Shown here: positions 40,561 through 49,083 of the stretch, piece after piece
Position numbering within the stretch: the first letter of the stretch is position 1
Layout of the letters: each line of letters opens with the position of its first letter
From: Oryzomicrobium sp.
Lineage (GTDB): Bacteria > Pseudomonadota > Gammaproteobacteria > Burkholderiales > Rhodocyclaceae
Assembly: GCF_021287045.1 (NCBI RefSeq)
Contig: NZ_JAJTBG010000002.1
Location: 337,673 to 401,672, forward strand
Length of the DNA: 64,000 nt
Direction of reading: 5' to 3'
The notes under the pieces: generated by a model
Databases searched by the model: none
Told to the model about the DNA's origin: nothing
What the model saw: only the letters and a program-made list of their open reading frames with translations
Position numbers and translations under genes: made by a program

Positions 40561-40606
40561 CCAAGCGGGGCGCGGCTTTCCGATATGGCTGTCTGGGGAT
40601 CGAGGA
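40561..40606. repeat. Dispersed intergenic repeat, copy 1
   Basis: CCAAGCGGGGCGCGGCTTT and the following CTGGGGATCGAGG-like stretch resemble bases 46240-46285 (20 of the first 21 bases identical). Both lie downstream of housekeeping genes in gaps without genes. Confidence 0.4.
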
Positions 40607-40687
40607 CTGGCGCGGCGCTCCGCGGCACCTGTCTGGAGAACGAGGCGGGGCGGGGCTTCTGTCCGATGCCTGAGTAAACCGACCGGC

Positions 40688-41332
40688 TCAGTCGAATTCG
40701 ACGAAGCCCGATTCGGTCACCAGCCCCATCAGGGGCGCGTCGTGGGGTTCCGGGTGGATGGTGTCCACCCGCTGGAAGTCAAAGCCCACTCCCAGGGTCA
40801 CCACCGGGTGGCCGACAGCCGCCAGCCTGGTCAGAGTGCGGTCGAAGAAGCCGCCGCCGTAGCCGAGGCGAAAGCCCGCCCCATCCACCGCGTTGACCGG
40901 GATCAGCAGCACGTCGGGCAGCACCAGGTCGCCTTCGCTCGGCGTGGGAATGCCGTAGCGGTCCGGCGCCAGCGGCGTGGCCGGGGTCCACGGGCGGAAG
41001 GCCAGGGGCTCGCCGGGGGCCACCACCACCGGCAGGCAGGCGTGGCCGCCCTGGGCCAGCCAGGTGCGGATCGCCGGGCGCAGGTCCGGCTCGTTCTGCA
41101 CCGGCCAGCAAAAACCGATGGTCTTGGCTCGCCCGTCGGGGAAGAAGGCGAAGAAGTCGGCGGAAAAGCGCGCCGTCAGGTGGGCGCACACGGCGGCGCT
41201 GCGCTGCGCCGCATCGGTGGGGGGCAGGGCCTCGCGCCGGGCGATCATGTCCTGGCGCAGCCGCTTGCGCGCCGCCGTCCGCTGCGCGGCATCCCGGGCG
41301 GCCCCGGCAATCCCGTCGGCCGGCGCTGTCAT
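40688..41332 (-). CDS. 5-formyltetrahydrofolate cyclo-ligase
   Basis: 214 residues. It converts 5-formyl-THF to 5,10-methenyl-THF with ATP. The N-terminal basic helix (RKRLRQDMIARREALPP) binds ATP phosphate, and the family motifs RYGIPTPSEG, VNAVDGAGFRLGYGGGFFDR and the ending are present. In E. coli the homologue (ygfA/fau) is preceded by 6S RNA, but no such RNA was recognised here. Divergent from slt. The start at 41332 was preferred to an upstream in-frame ATG at 41398. Confidence 0.92.
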   Translation of the reverse strand: MTAPADGIAGAARDAAQRTAARKRLRQDMIARREALPPTDAAQRSAAVCAHLTARFSADFFAFFPDGRAKTIGFCWPVQNEPDLRPAIRTWLAQGGHACLPVVVAPGEPLAFRPWTPATPLAPDRYGIPTPSEGDLVLPDVLLIPVNAVDGAGFRLGYGGGFFDRTLTRLAAVGHPVVTLGVGFDFQRVDTIHPEPHDAPLMGLVTESGFVEFD

Positions 41333-41470
41333 CCTGGGGGCGTCCCCTGCGTTCACCGTGTTATCCTCAAACCGTCCCACTCGTCCCCAGCCTCCCATTC
41401 GTCCGTCGCGGCCCTACCGGCCTGCCAGGTGCGAAAGCCGGGACGTCCGCAATTTGCCGCAGCCTATCAC

Positions 41471-43504
41471 ATGCCGTCTCGCCGCCTGCTCCGCCGCGCC
41501 ACCCGCTTCGCGCCCCTGGTCGCCGCCGCCCGCCTGTCCTTCGTCCTGGCCCTGGCGCCCCTGACCTGCAACACCGCCCTGGCCCAGAGCGACGACGATC
41601 GTCTGCTCGCCGCCAAGGATGCCGCCCGCCTCGGCGACCGGGCCAAGCTCACCGCCCTGGCGTCCGATCTCCAGGGCAGCGAACTGGGGGCCTACCCGAC
41701 CTACTGGCTCCTTTCCGCCACCCTGAAACGCCCCGGCGACGTCGACGACAACGCCATCCGCGCCTTCCTGACCCGGGAGGACGGCACCTACCTGGCCGAC
41801 AAGCTGCGCGGCGAGTGGCTCAAGCAGCTGGGCCGCTACGGCCGCTGGAGCGTCTTCGACGCCGAATACCCGAAGCTGGTCCAGGGCGACCCCGAACTCA
41901 ACTGCTACGCCCTGCAATCCCGCCTGGCCCGGGGCGACGCCGCCGCCCTGGACGACGCCCGGGCCCTGTGGCTGACCCAGCTGGAAGTGCCCGAGGGCTG
42001 CCAGCCGGTGCTCAATGCCCTGGTCGCCCAGGGCAAGGTCGGCACCACCGACGTCTGGGCCCGGGTGCGCCGCCAGGTGGAAACCGGCAAGCAGGGGGCG
42101 GCGCGGGCCACCCTCCAGTACCTGCCCGAGGGCCAGACCCCCTCGGCCAAGCTGTTCGACCTGGTGCTCGACAAGCCCCTGCCCTACCTGATCAAGCAAC
42201 CCGCCGGCAGCCTGGACGGCCGCACCAGCCGCGAACTGGCGGTGCTCGCCCTGGCCCGTATCGCCAAGAACGACCCGGCCATGGCCGCCGAGCAGTTGGA
42301 CCGCCTGGGCGCCCGCCTCACCCCCGAGGACCGGGCCTACGCCTGGGCCTACGCCGGCTGGCAGGCCGCCTTCCGCCTGATGCCCGAGGCCCTGGGCTAC
42401 TACCGCAAGGCCGACGCGGCCCTGGGCAAGCCCCTGGCCGCCCCCCTGGTGTCCGACGATGCCCTGGCCTTCCGCACCCGGGCCGCCCTGCGCGCCCAGG
42501 ACTGGGGCGAGGTACTGCGCAGCATCGAGGCCATGGCGCCCGCCCAGGCCGCCCAGCCGGAATGGGTGTACTGGCTCGGCCGGGCCAAGAAGGCCGGCGG
42601 CCAGCTGGAGGCGGCCAACGCCCTGTTCGCCCGGTTGTCCGGCCAGCCCCACTTTTACGGCACCCTGGCCGACGAGGAGATGGGGCGCAGCATCACCGTG
42701 CCGCCCAAGGCCCGCCCCGCCAGCCCCGAAGAGCTGGCCAAGGCCGGCGCCAACCCCGCCTTCCGCCGCGCCCTGGCCTTGAACCGCCTGGGCCTGCGCA
42801 CCGAGGCCGTGCGCGAATGGAACTGGGGCACCCGGGGCCTTTCCGACCGGGACCTGCTCGCCGCCGCCGAGGTGGCGCGCCGCGCCGAGTTCTACGACCG
42901 GGCCATTTATTCCGCGGAAAAGACCCGGGGCGAGCACGACTTCTCCCTGCGCTACCTGGCCCCCTACGCCGACCAGGTGCGCCCTGCCGCCCGCTCGGCC
43001 CAGGTGGACGAAGCCTGGGTGTACGGCCTGATGCGCCAGGAATCGCGCTTCGTTACCGGCGCCCGCTCGTCGGTGGGCGCCTCCGGCCTGATGCAGCTGA
43101 TGCCCGCCACCGCCCGCTGGGTGGCCAAGAAGATCGGCTTGGCCGACTACCACCCGGGCCGGGTCACCGACACCGAGGTGAACCTGATGCTCGGCACCTC
43201 CTACCTGCGCCTGGTCAAGGAAAGCCTGGACAACCACCCGGTGCTGGCCTCCGCCGCCTACAACGCCGGCCCCGGCCGGGCGCGCAAGTGGAAGGACGTG
43301 AAGCCCCTGGAAGGGGCGGTGTACGCCGAGACCATCCCCTTCTCCGAGACCCGCGACTACGTCAAGAAAGTGATGAACAACGCGGTCTACTACGGCGCCC
43401 TGTTCGACGGCACCCCGCCGTCGCTGAAGCGCCTGCTGGGCACCGTGGCGCCCCGGGGCGGGGCCGACGCGAGCCTGCTGGAGAAGGGCGAGGAACTGCC
43501 ATAA
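41471..43504 (+). CDS. slt: Soluble lytic murein transglycosylase
   Basis: 677 residues. A signal peptide (VLALAPLTCNTALAQ) is followed by a long alpha-superhelical U/L region (about 30-490) and a C-terminal SLT goose-lysozyme-like domain. Catalytic Glu lies in RQESRF (E524), with GASGLMQLMPATA and the NVMLGTSYL-type and AYNAGPGR motifs intact. It cleaves peptidoglycan glycan strands in the periplasm, giving 1,6-anhydro products. Start at 41471 gives the correct signal peptide. Confidence 0.95.
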   Translation: MPSRRLLRRATRFAPLVAAARLSFVLALAPLTCNTALAQSDDDRLLAAKDAARLGDRAKLTALASDLQGSELGAYPTYWLLSATLKRPGDVDDNAIRAFLTREDGTYLADKLRGEWLKQLGRYGRWSVFDAEYPKLVQGDPELNCYALQSRLARGDAAALDDARALWLTQLEVPEGCQPVLNALVAQGKVGTTDVWARVRRQVETGKQGAARATLQYLPEGQTPSAKLFDLVLDKPLPYLIKQPAGSLDGRTSRELAVLALARIAKNDPAMAAEQLDRLGARLTPEDRAYAWAYAGWQAAFRLMPEALGYYRKADAALGKPLAAPLVSDDALAFRTRAALRAQDWGEVLRSIEAMAPAQAAQPEWVYWLGRAKKAGGQLEAANALFARLSGQPHFYGTLADEEMGRSITVPPKARPASPEELAKAGANPAFRRALALNRLGLRTEAVREWNWGTRGLSDRDLLAAAEVARRAEFYDRAIYSAEKTRGEHDFSLRYLAPYADQVRPAARSAQVDEAWVYGLMRQESRFVTGARSSVGASGLMQLMPATARWVAKKIGLADYHPGRVTDTEVNLMLGTSYLRLVKESLDNHPVLASAAYNAGPGRARKWKDVKPLEGAVYAETIPFSETRDYVKKVMNNAVYYGALFDGTPPSLKRLLGTVAPRGGADASLLEKGEELP

Positions 43505-43629
43505 ACGGGGCAGAAACCGAAGGGAAGGGCGAAAACGCCGCGTTTTGGCGTAAAATGCCGGCGTAAAGCAAAAGCACGCTTCCCGGACGGCGCGGCCGTC
43601 CCCCTTCCTAAAACGACGGTTTTGCACCC

Positions 43630-44589
43630 ATGGCGATGAACAAGATCCTGGTAATCGGCGGTAGCGGTTTCGTTGGCACCCACCTGGCCAACCAGCTCGT
43701 GGAACGGAACATCTCGGTGGTGGTGCCCACCCGCCGCCGCGAGCGCACCAAGCAACTGATCCTGCTGCCCGCCGTGGACATGATCCAGGCCGACGTCTTC
43801 GACGAAGCCGCCCTGGTGCGCCTGATGGACGGCGTGGACGCGGTGGTGAACCTGGTCGGCGTGCTGCACAGCGACCCGGCCCTGCCCTACGGCCCGGCCT
43901 TCAAGCGCGCCCACGTGGACCTGCCGCAGATCATCGTTTCCGCCTGCAAGAAGGCCGGCGTGCGCCGCCTGGTGCACATGAGCGCCCTCAAGGCTGCCGC
44001 CGACGCGCCTTCCGAATACCTGCGCTCCAAGGCCGCCGGCGAAGCCATCGTCCTGGCTGCCCAGGGCGAGCTGGACGTGACCGTGTTCCGCCCCTCGGTG
44101 ATCTTCGGCCGCGGCGACGCCTTCCTCAACATGTTCGCCCGTCTGCTCAAGTCCTTCCCGGTGATGCCCCTGGGCGGCGCCAGCGCCCGCTTCCAGCCGG
44201 TGTGGGTCGAGGACGTGGCCCGGGCCTTCATCGCCAGCCTGGAAGACGAATCCACCTTCGGCCGCGCCTACGACCTGGCCGGCCCCCGGGTCTACAGCCT
44301 GCGCCAGATCGTCGAGTACGTGGGCCAGCTCACCGGTCACCGCCGCCCGGTGATCGCCCTGTCCGACGGCTGGGCCTACCTGCAGGCCGGCCTGATGACC
44401 CTGCTGCCCAAGCCGCCCCTGTCCCCGGACAACCTGCGCTCCATGGAGATCGACAGCGTGCTGGCCGGCGACAGCGTCGCCCCGGCCGGCTGGAACCCGG
44501 AATACCTGGAAGCGGTGGCCCCCACCTATCTGGGCCGCCACCAGCCCAAGCTGCGCCTGGACGTGTTCCGCGCCCACGCCGGTCGCTGA
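43630..44589 (+). CDS. Complex I NDUFA9 subunit family protein (atypical SDR)
   Basis: 319 residues. NAD(P)-binding Rossmann start ILVIGGSGFVGTHLANQL, later SALKAAADAPSEYLRSKAAGE with the YxxxK pair and RPSVIFGRGD. It matches the atypical short-chain dehydrogenases related to the NDUFA9 accessory subunit of complex I. The bacterial role is not established. It stands between slt and cca and has its own terminator. Confidence 0.87.
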   Translation: MAMNKILVIGGSGFVGTHLANQLVERNISVVVPTRRRERTKQLILLPAVDMIQADVFDEAALVRLMDGVDAVVNLVGVLHSDPALPYGPAFKRAHVDLPQIIVSACKKAGVRRLVHMSALKAAADAPSEYLRSKAAGEAIVLAAQGELDVTVFRPSVIFGRGDAFLNMFARLLKSFPVMPLGGASARFQPVWVEDVARAFIASLEDESTFGRAYDLAGPRVYSLRQIVEYVGQLTGHRRPVIALSDGWAYLQAGLMTLLPKPPLSPDNLRSMEIDSVLAGDSVAPAGWNPEYLEAVAPTYLGRHQPKLRLDVFRAHAGR

Positions 44590-44646
44590 CCGCTGACCGC
44601 ACCGCGCCAGCCGGCGCTTTCCAGGAGACCCCCGCGGTCGCCCGCT

Positions 44647-44679
44647 GCAAGGCCCTCGACCGAGGGCCTTGCGTCTTTT
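44647..44679 (+). terminator. Terminator after the NDUFA9-like gene
   Basis: GCAAGGCCCTCG pairs with CGAGGGCCTTGC (12 pairs) and is followed by GTCTTTT. The rest of 44590-44882 shows no gene. Confidence 0.85.
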
Positions 44680-44882
44680 GGCCGTTGGCATCGACCCGGC
44701 GGCAGCCAGCGGCGCTTCGTTCGGCGCAGGTCGGTCCTGTGCGGGACGCTGCCCGAACCCGCCCGTGGGGGCGGGCGTATCGGTGCCTGCTACCGGGCGA
44801 GCGGCCTTCGTTGCAGTGTGTTCTCCCGCGCCCCGGTTTGCCGGGGCTTTCCTCCACCTGAGCGAACCCAGCCTTCCTGCCC

Positions 44883-46124
44883 ATGAAAACCTACATCGTC
44901 GGCGGCGCCGTGCGCGACCGGCTCCTCGGCCGACCGGTCAACGACCGGGACTACGTGGTGGTCGGCGCCTCCCCCGAGGCCATGGTGGCCCAGGGCTACC
45001 TGCCCGTGGGGCGGGATTTTCCCGTCTTTCTCCATCCCAAAAGCAAGGAGGAGTATGCGCTCGCTCGCACCGAGCGCAAGACGGGGCGCGGCTATCACGG
45101 TTTTGCCTTTTACGCGGCGGAAGACGTCACCCTGGAAGAGGACCTGGCCCGGCGCGACCTGACCATCAACGCCATGGCCGAGGAAGTGGGCGGCGACGGC
45201 ACGGTGGTGGACCCCTACGGCGGCCGGGCCGACCTGGCCGCCAAGGTGCTGCGCCACGTCGGCCCGGCCTTTGCCGAGGACCCGGTGCGCATCCTGCGCC
45301 TGGCCCGCTTCGCCGCCCGCTTCGCCGATTTCACCGTGGCGCCGGAAACACTGGCCCTGATGCGCGGCATGGTGGACGACGGCGAGGCCGACCACCTGGT
45401 GCCCGAGCGGGTCTGGCAGGAGGTTTCCCGCGGATTGATGGAGCCGGCGCCGTCGCGCCTGATCCAGGTGCTGCGCGAGTGCGGCGCCCTGGCCCGGCTG
45501 GCGCCGGAGATTGACGCCCTGTTCGGCGTGCCCCAGCGCCACGAATTCCACCCGGAAGGGGACGTGGCCGCCCACCTGCTGCTGGTGCTCGACCGGGCCG
45601 CGGCCCGGGGCGAGCCCCTGCCGGTGCGCTTTGCCGCCCTGTGCCACGACCTGGGCAAGGGCTCCACCCCGGCCGAGTACCTGCCCCACCACCACGGCCA
45701 CGAAGAGCGCGGCGTGCCCCTGGTGGAGGCCCTGGCCGCCCGCTGGAAGGTGCCGACCGACTGCCGCGATCTGGCCCGCCTGTGCACCCGCTACCACGGC
45801 ACCATCCACCGGGCCGCCGGGCGTGACGAGCACCTCACCCCGTCCACCTACGTCAAGGTGCTGGAGCATTGCGACGCCTTCCGCCGCCCGGAGCGATTCG
45901 CCCAGCTCCTCGCCGCCTGCGCCTGCGACGCCCAGGGGCGCCTCGGCCACGGCGACGATCCCTATCCGGCGGCGGCGCTGTGGGAGCGGGCCCGGGCCGC
46001 GGCGGCGGCGGTGGACGGCGGCGCCATCGCCCGGCAGTGCCAGGAAGCGGGCAAGCCGGCGACCATCCCCGAGCGGCTGCACCAGGCCCGGGTGCGGGCG
46101 GTGGCCGAGGCGTTGTCCGGCTGA
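44883..46124 (+). CDS. cca: Multifunctional CCA tRNA nucleotidyltransferase with HD phosphohydrolase domain
   Basis: 413 residues. The class II nucleotidyltransferase N-terminus has IVGGAVRDRLLG (GG at 7-8), DRDYVVVG carrying the metal-binding acids, and ARRDLTINAMA, the CCA-enzyme signature. An HD domain follows (HEFHPEGDVAAHLLLVLD, LCHDLGKG), giving 2',3'-cyclic phosphodiesterase and phosphatase activity as in the E. coli enzyme. It repairs or adds the 3' CCA of tRNAs. Start at 44883 leaves one base to the conserved MKTYIVGGAV. Confidence 0.95.
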   Translation: MKTYIVGGAVRDRLLGRPVNDRDYVVVGASPEAMVAQGYLPVGRDFPVFLHPKSKEEYALARTERKTGRGYHGFAFYAAEDVTLEEDLARRDLTINAMAEEVGGDGTVVDPYGGRADLAAKVLRHVGPAFAEDPVRILRLARFAARFADFTVAPETLALMRGMVDDGEADHLVPERVWQEVSRGLMEPAPSRLIQVLRECGALARLAPEIDALFGVPQRHEFHPEGDVAAHLLLVLDRAAARGEPLPVRFAALCHDLGKGSTPAEYLPHHHGHEERGVPLVEALAARWKVPTDCRDLARLCTRYHGTIHRAAGRDEHLTPSTYVKVLEHCDAFRRPERFAQLLAACACDAQGRLGHGDDPYPAAALWERARAAAAAVDGGAIARQCQEAGKPATIPERLHQARVRAVAEALSG

Positions 46125-46654
46125 GGGGCAGAGGGGCTGGACGGGCGTGCGCCTGTAACCGGCGCCCCTGGCCGATTTTCCGATAAAGGATGTGAGGAAC
46201 GGTCGACGCCGCGGCGTTGCACGGCCATGCGCGGGAACGCCAAGCGGGGCGCGCCTTTCCACAGGGGGCGCTGCGGGATCGTGAGGCTGGCCGATCCGCC
46301 CGGGCTGGACCGGCTAGCCGTGGGTATCGGGCAGGCAATAGGGACGACGGAGCGGCTAGGCGGCGCCGGATGTATTAATAAAATTCATCTATCCAGCTTG
46401 GCGGAAAGCAAAGGTCCGCGCCAGTATTGGTGTTTGGCGCTCCGCCTGTTGGGAAACATGAAGAAAATTAATAGATCGAAAGTACTCCCCGGACGCCCCG
46501 GCACCCGTTGGCGATGGCGTCGCCAGGCATGTCGGGGCATGCCGGTGCCTGCGACGGGCGAAGATGCTGAACGGGAGGGATGAGCAGGAGAGGGAGGATC
46601 GGGGCGGTACGGCCGTAGCCGCGTACCCACGGCACCGGCCGCAGCCGGCGGCCC
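46125..46654. other. Long intergenic region without a supported gene
   Basis: 530 bases between cca and the convergent DUF4124 gene. It holds the second copy of a dispersed repeat (46240-46285) and an AT-rich patch at about 46370-46490 (TATTAATAAAATTC, AAGAAAATTAATAG) that stands out from the surroundings. A 118-codon open frame across it (46227-46583) has no protein-like character. It may be remnant DNA. Confidence 0.5.
46240..46285. repeat. Dispersed intergenic repeat, copy 2
   Basis: CCAAGCGGGGCGCGCCTTT and the following GCGGGATCGTGAGG resemble bases 40561-40606. See that entry. Confidence 0.4.
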
Positions 46655-47140
46655 TTACTCCAGGGACCGGGTCTGGGAGCGCAGGGCTTCCACCTTGCGC
46701 TCGGCCCGCTGCACGTCGGCCTTGAGCTGTTCCTGGCGCTGGAAGTAGCTCTCGCGCAGGCGCGAGGTGCCGCCCACGTTGCCGACCCGCTCGCCGGGCA
46801 GGGGCTCCTCGCCGTCCTTCTGCCGTTGCCGGGCGGCCTCCAGGTTCTGTTCCGCCGCCTTGAGGGCATCGTAGGAGGCGTCGAAGCGCTCCTGGCGCGC
46901 ATCGCCCTGGGCGGCTTCCGCCTTTTCCTGTTGCAGACGGCGCTGGGCCTCGGCGCTCTGCTCGGGGGTCACCGTGTCCGCCGGAGCGATGCTTTCCACC
47001 TTGCGGGCGCCGGCAGGTACCGAGTCGCCGAAGACGACGCGGCCGTCCGGGGTCACGTAGCGGTACATCTGGGCGCTCGCCGGAACGGCGGCCAGGGCCA
47101 GGATGGCGGGGAGGAGGCAGAGCAGGGGGGCGCGGGTCAT
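46655..47140 (-). CDS. DUF4124 domain periplasmic protein
   Basis: 161 residues. The signal peptide (LLCLLPAILALAAVPASA) is followed at once by the short DUF4124 unit (QMYRYVTPDGRVVFGDSVPAGAR), a beta-strand module frequent in proteobacterial envelope proteins. A long charged coiled coil follows (about 65-161, AEAQRRLQQEKAEAAQGDARQE). Function unknown. It lies 37 bases downstream of the DUF2905 gene on the same strand. Confidence 0.82.
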   Translation of the reverse strand: MTRAPLLCLLPAILALAAVPASAQMYRYVTPDGRVVFGDSVPAGARKVESIAPADTVTPEQSAEAQRRLQQEKAEAAQGDARQERFDASYDALKAAEQNLEAARQRQKDGEEPLPGERVGNVGGTSRLRESYFQRQEQLKADVQRAERKVEALRSQTRSLE

Positions 47141-47177
47141 GGCGGTTGGAGTCTCAGGGGCCGTTGCCGGTTCCGGC

Positions 47178-47375
47178 CTACAGCAGGCGCAGTACCAGGC
47201 CCAGCAGGGCCGACAAGAGCAACGTGGTGGTAAAGGGAAAATGGTAGGCTCGACCGCGGAAGGCCACACGCACGTCGCCTGGCAGCCGGCCCAGGGGCAG
47301 ACGCCGGGCCATGGCCGGATGCAGCACGCCGATGACGATGACCGCCAGGCCCAATGCAATAATCCACTTCAGCAT
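47178..47375 (-). CDS. DUF2905 small membrane protein
   Basis: 65 residues with two membrane helices (MLKWIIALGLAVIVIGVLHP and TTTLLLSALLGLVLRLL). Between them lies the family signature LGRLPGDVRVAFRGRAYHFPF. Function unknown, widely conserved. ATG at 47375 gives the full family length. Divergent from the alpha/beta hydrolase gene, with a 110-base gap. Confidence 0.88.
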   Translation of the reverse strand: MLKWIIALGLAVIVIGVLHPAMARRLPLGRLPGDVRVAFRGRAYHFPFTTTLLLSALLGLVLRLL

Positions 47376-47485
47376 GACAAAAAACCCAAAACCGAAGCCG
47401 CCATTTAACCATGCCCTCCCGGCCGGCGGCCCCGCCGCCTTGCCGATGCGCCGGGGCGGTTTTCCTCCGCTCTCCTGATCCGACC

Positions 47486-48292
47486 ATGACCCCAAAACTG
47501 GAAATCATCACCCGCCTGCCGCCTGCAGGCGTGGCGCGCAAGCCCGTGCCCCTGCTGTTCGTCCATGGCGCCTTCATCGGCGCCTGGTGCTGGGACGAGT
47601 ACTTCCTAGCCTGGTTCGCCGCCCGGGGCTACGTGGCCCAAGCCGTGTCCCTGCGCGGCCACGGCCAGAGCGAGGGGCACGACCACCTGGACTGGTGGAG
47701 CATCGGCGACTACGTGCGCGACGTGCGCTTCGTCGCCGCCGGCATGGAGCGGCCGCCGGTGCTGATCGGCCATTCCATGGGCGGTTTCGTCGTGCAGAAG
47801 TGCCTGGAATACGCCAAGGACGAACCCTGGCCGGCGGCGGCCCTGCTGGCCGCGGTGCCGCCCCACGGGCTGGCGGCCAGCACCATGCACCTGGCCCTGG
47901 CCCGGCCCGACCTGTTCGGCGAGATCAACCGCTACATGGCCGGCCACGCGGCCCATCCTGACCTGCTGGCCGACGTGCTGTTCGCCCACCCGATGGATGA
48001 GGCGCGGCTGGAGCGCTACTACGGACTGATGCAGGGGGAATCGTCCCGGGCACTGTGGGACATGAGCCTGTTCGACCTGCCGCGGCTGTACGCGATGCGG
48101 GTGCCGCCCCTGCTGGTAATGGGGGCGGAGGCGGACCGGCTGATTCCGGCCGCCCAGGTGCGGGCCACGGCGGGGGCCTACGGGGTGCCGGCCCATATCT
48201 TCCCCGACATGGGCCACGGCATGATGCTGGAACGGGACTGGCTCCAGGTGGCCGAGCACCTGGCCGCCTGGCTGGAGAGCCTGGAGCTGTGA
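47486..48292 (+). CDS. Alpha/beta fold hydrolase
   Basis: 268 residues. The nucleophile elbow is GHSMGG, the oxyanion segment FVHGAFIGAWCW, and the catalytic His lies in PDMGHGMMLE; the acid is probably Asp in LLVMGAEADRLIP. This is a lipase/esterase-like serine hydrolase. No signal peptide, so cytoplasmic. Substrate unknown. It ends four bases before the convergent yjfB-like gene. Confidence 0.88.
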   Translation: MTPKLEIITRLPPAGVARKPVPLLFVHGAFIGAWCWDEYFLAWFAARGYVAQAVSLRGHGQSEGHDHLDWWSIGDYVRDVRFVAAGMERPPVLIGHSMGGFVVQKCLEYAKDEPWPAAALLAAVPPHGLAASTMHLALARPDLFGEINRYMAGHAAHPDLLADVLFAHPMDEARLERYYGLMQGESSRALWDMSLFDLPRLYAMRVPPLLVMGAEADRLIPAAQVRATAGAYGVPAHIFPDMGHGMMLERDWLQVAEHLAAWLESLEL

Positions 48293-48295
48293 GCC

Positions 48296-48496
48296 TCAGG
48301 CGGTGGTGTTGACGTTCTGGCCCAGGTGGTCCGGCAGATTGGCGGACTGAACGGGCTGGGGCAGGGCGGCGATCAGGGCCATGGCGCCCTGCTGCTCGAT
48401 CTGCATGGCCTTCTTGAGCACGCTCAACTGGACCTGGTTGGTCTGGTTGAGGGTGGTCATGGCCGTGGCGGTGGCGGCAATGCTGGTGACGTCCAT
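48296..48496 (-). CDS. YjfB family putative motility protein
   Basis: 66 residues, matching the small YjfB family (MDVTSIAATATAMTTLNQTN, then QLSVLKKAMQIEQQGAMALI). Members are often near or co-regulated with flagellar genes, but none are here. The start at 48496 follows CGGGAGAG. It converges on the alpha/beta hydrolase gene. Confidence 0.8.
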   Translation of the reverse strand: MDVTSIAATATAMTTLNQTNQVQLSVLKKAMQIEQQGAMALIAALPQPVQSANLPDHLGQNVNTTA

Positions 48497-48642
48497 CGGA
48501 CTCTCCCGATTCATCGGCCCCGGAGGGCGGCAAGCAAACAACAGACAACAACGTACGCCAACAACTTTATCATAGTCGATCCCGCCCGTGCCGGCCGGGG
48601 GCACGAGCCCCGCCGGCACGCACATGCCTACAAGGACACGCC

Positions 48643-48972
48643 ATGATCGATGCCCTGCGCTACGGCCAAGATGCCGACGCCGTTTCCCTGGAAATCACCC
48701 GCCGCCTGATCGCCCTCGGGGCCGACTGGGGCAACCCCGCCCAGATGCGTGCCCTGGCCGAAGAGATGCTCGACGAGACCGCCCTGCACCGCATCCGCGA
48801 GCAGGCCGCCGGCGGCGACCATCTGGCCCAGGCCAAGCTCGACCTGTTCGGCCTGTCCGGGATCATGCTGATGACCATGGAGCACAGCGCCGACCAGGGC
48901 ATCCTGGCCCACGGCAACGACGCCTGGAAGGCGTTCGCCCGGGCCCTCTGGCAGGCCAAGGACGGGGCCTGA
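48643..48972 (+). CDS. Hypothetical protein
   Basis: 109 residues, not recognised. It is predicted to be largely helical (RRLIALGADWGNPAQMRALAEEMLDET..., DHLAQAKLDLFGLSGIML), soluble, with no signal peptide and no cysteines. ATG follows ACAAGGACACGCC. It is divergent from the YjfB-like gene. The codon pattern is like the neighbours, so it is probably a real gene. Confidence 0.6.
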   Translation: MIDALRYGQDADAVSLEITRRLIALGADWGNPAQMRALAEEMLDETALHRIREQAAGGDHLAQAKLDLFGLSGIMLMTMEHSADQGILAHGNDAWKAFARALWQAKDGA

Positions 48973-49083
48973 GACGAAATTCGGAGCCTGGCCGGCCCGT
49001 ACGCGGCGGCCCGAATCCGGACAATATCCGGGCGAAGACGCCGCCGAATGCCCCCCGCCGCCCGGGCGGGGAGGGTCGAAGGC

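Noticed and set aside
46227-46583. 118-codon open frame in the gap after cca
   Set aside because: No ribosome site, no protein-like pattern, and it runs through a dispersed repeat and an AT-rich patch.
48497-48620. Sigma-28 flagellar promoter for the YjfB-like gene
   Set aside because: A TAAAGTT -35-like stretch exists on the minus strand, but no GCCGATAA-like -10 lies at the right distance.
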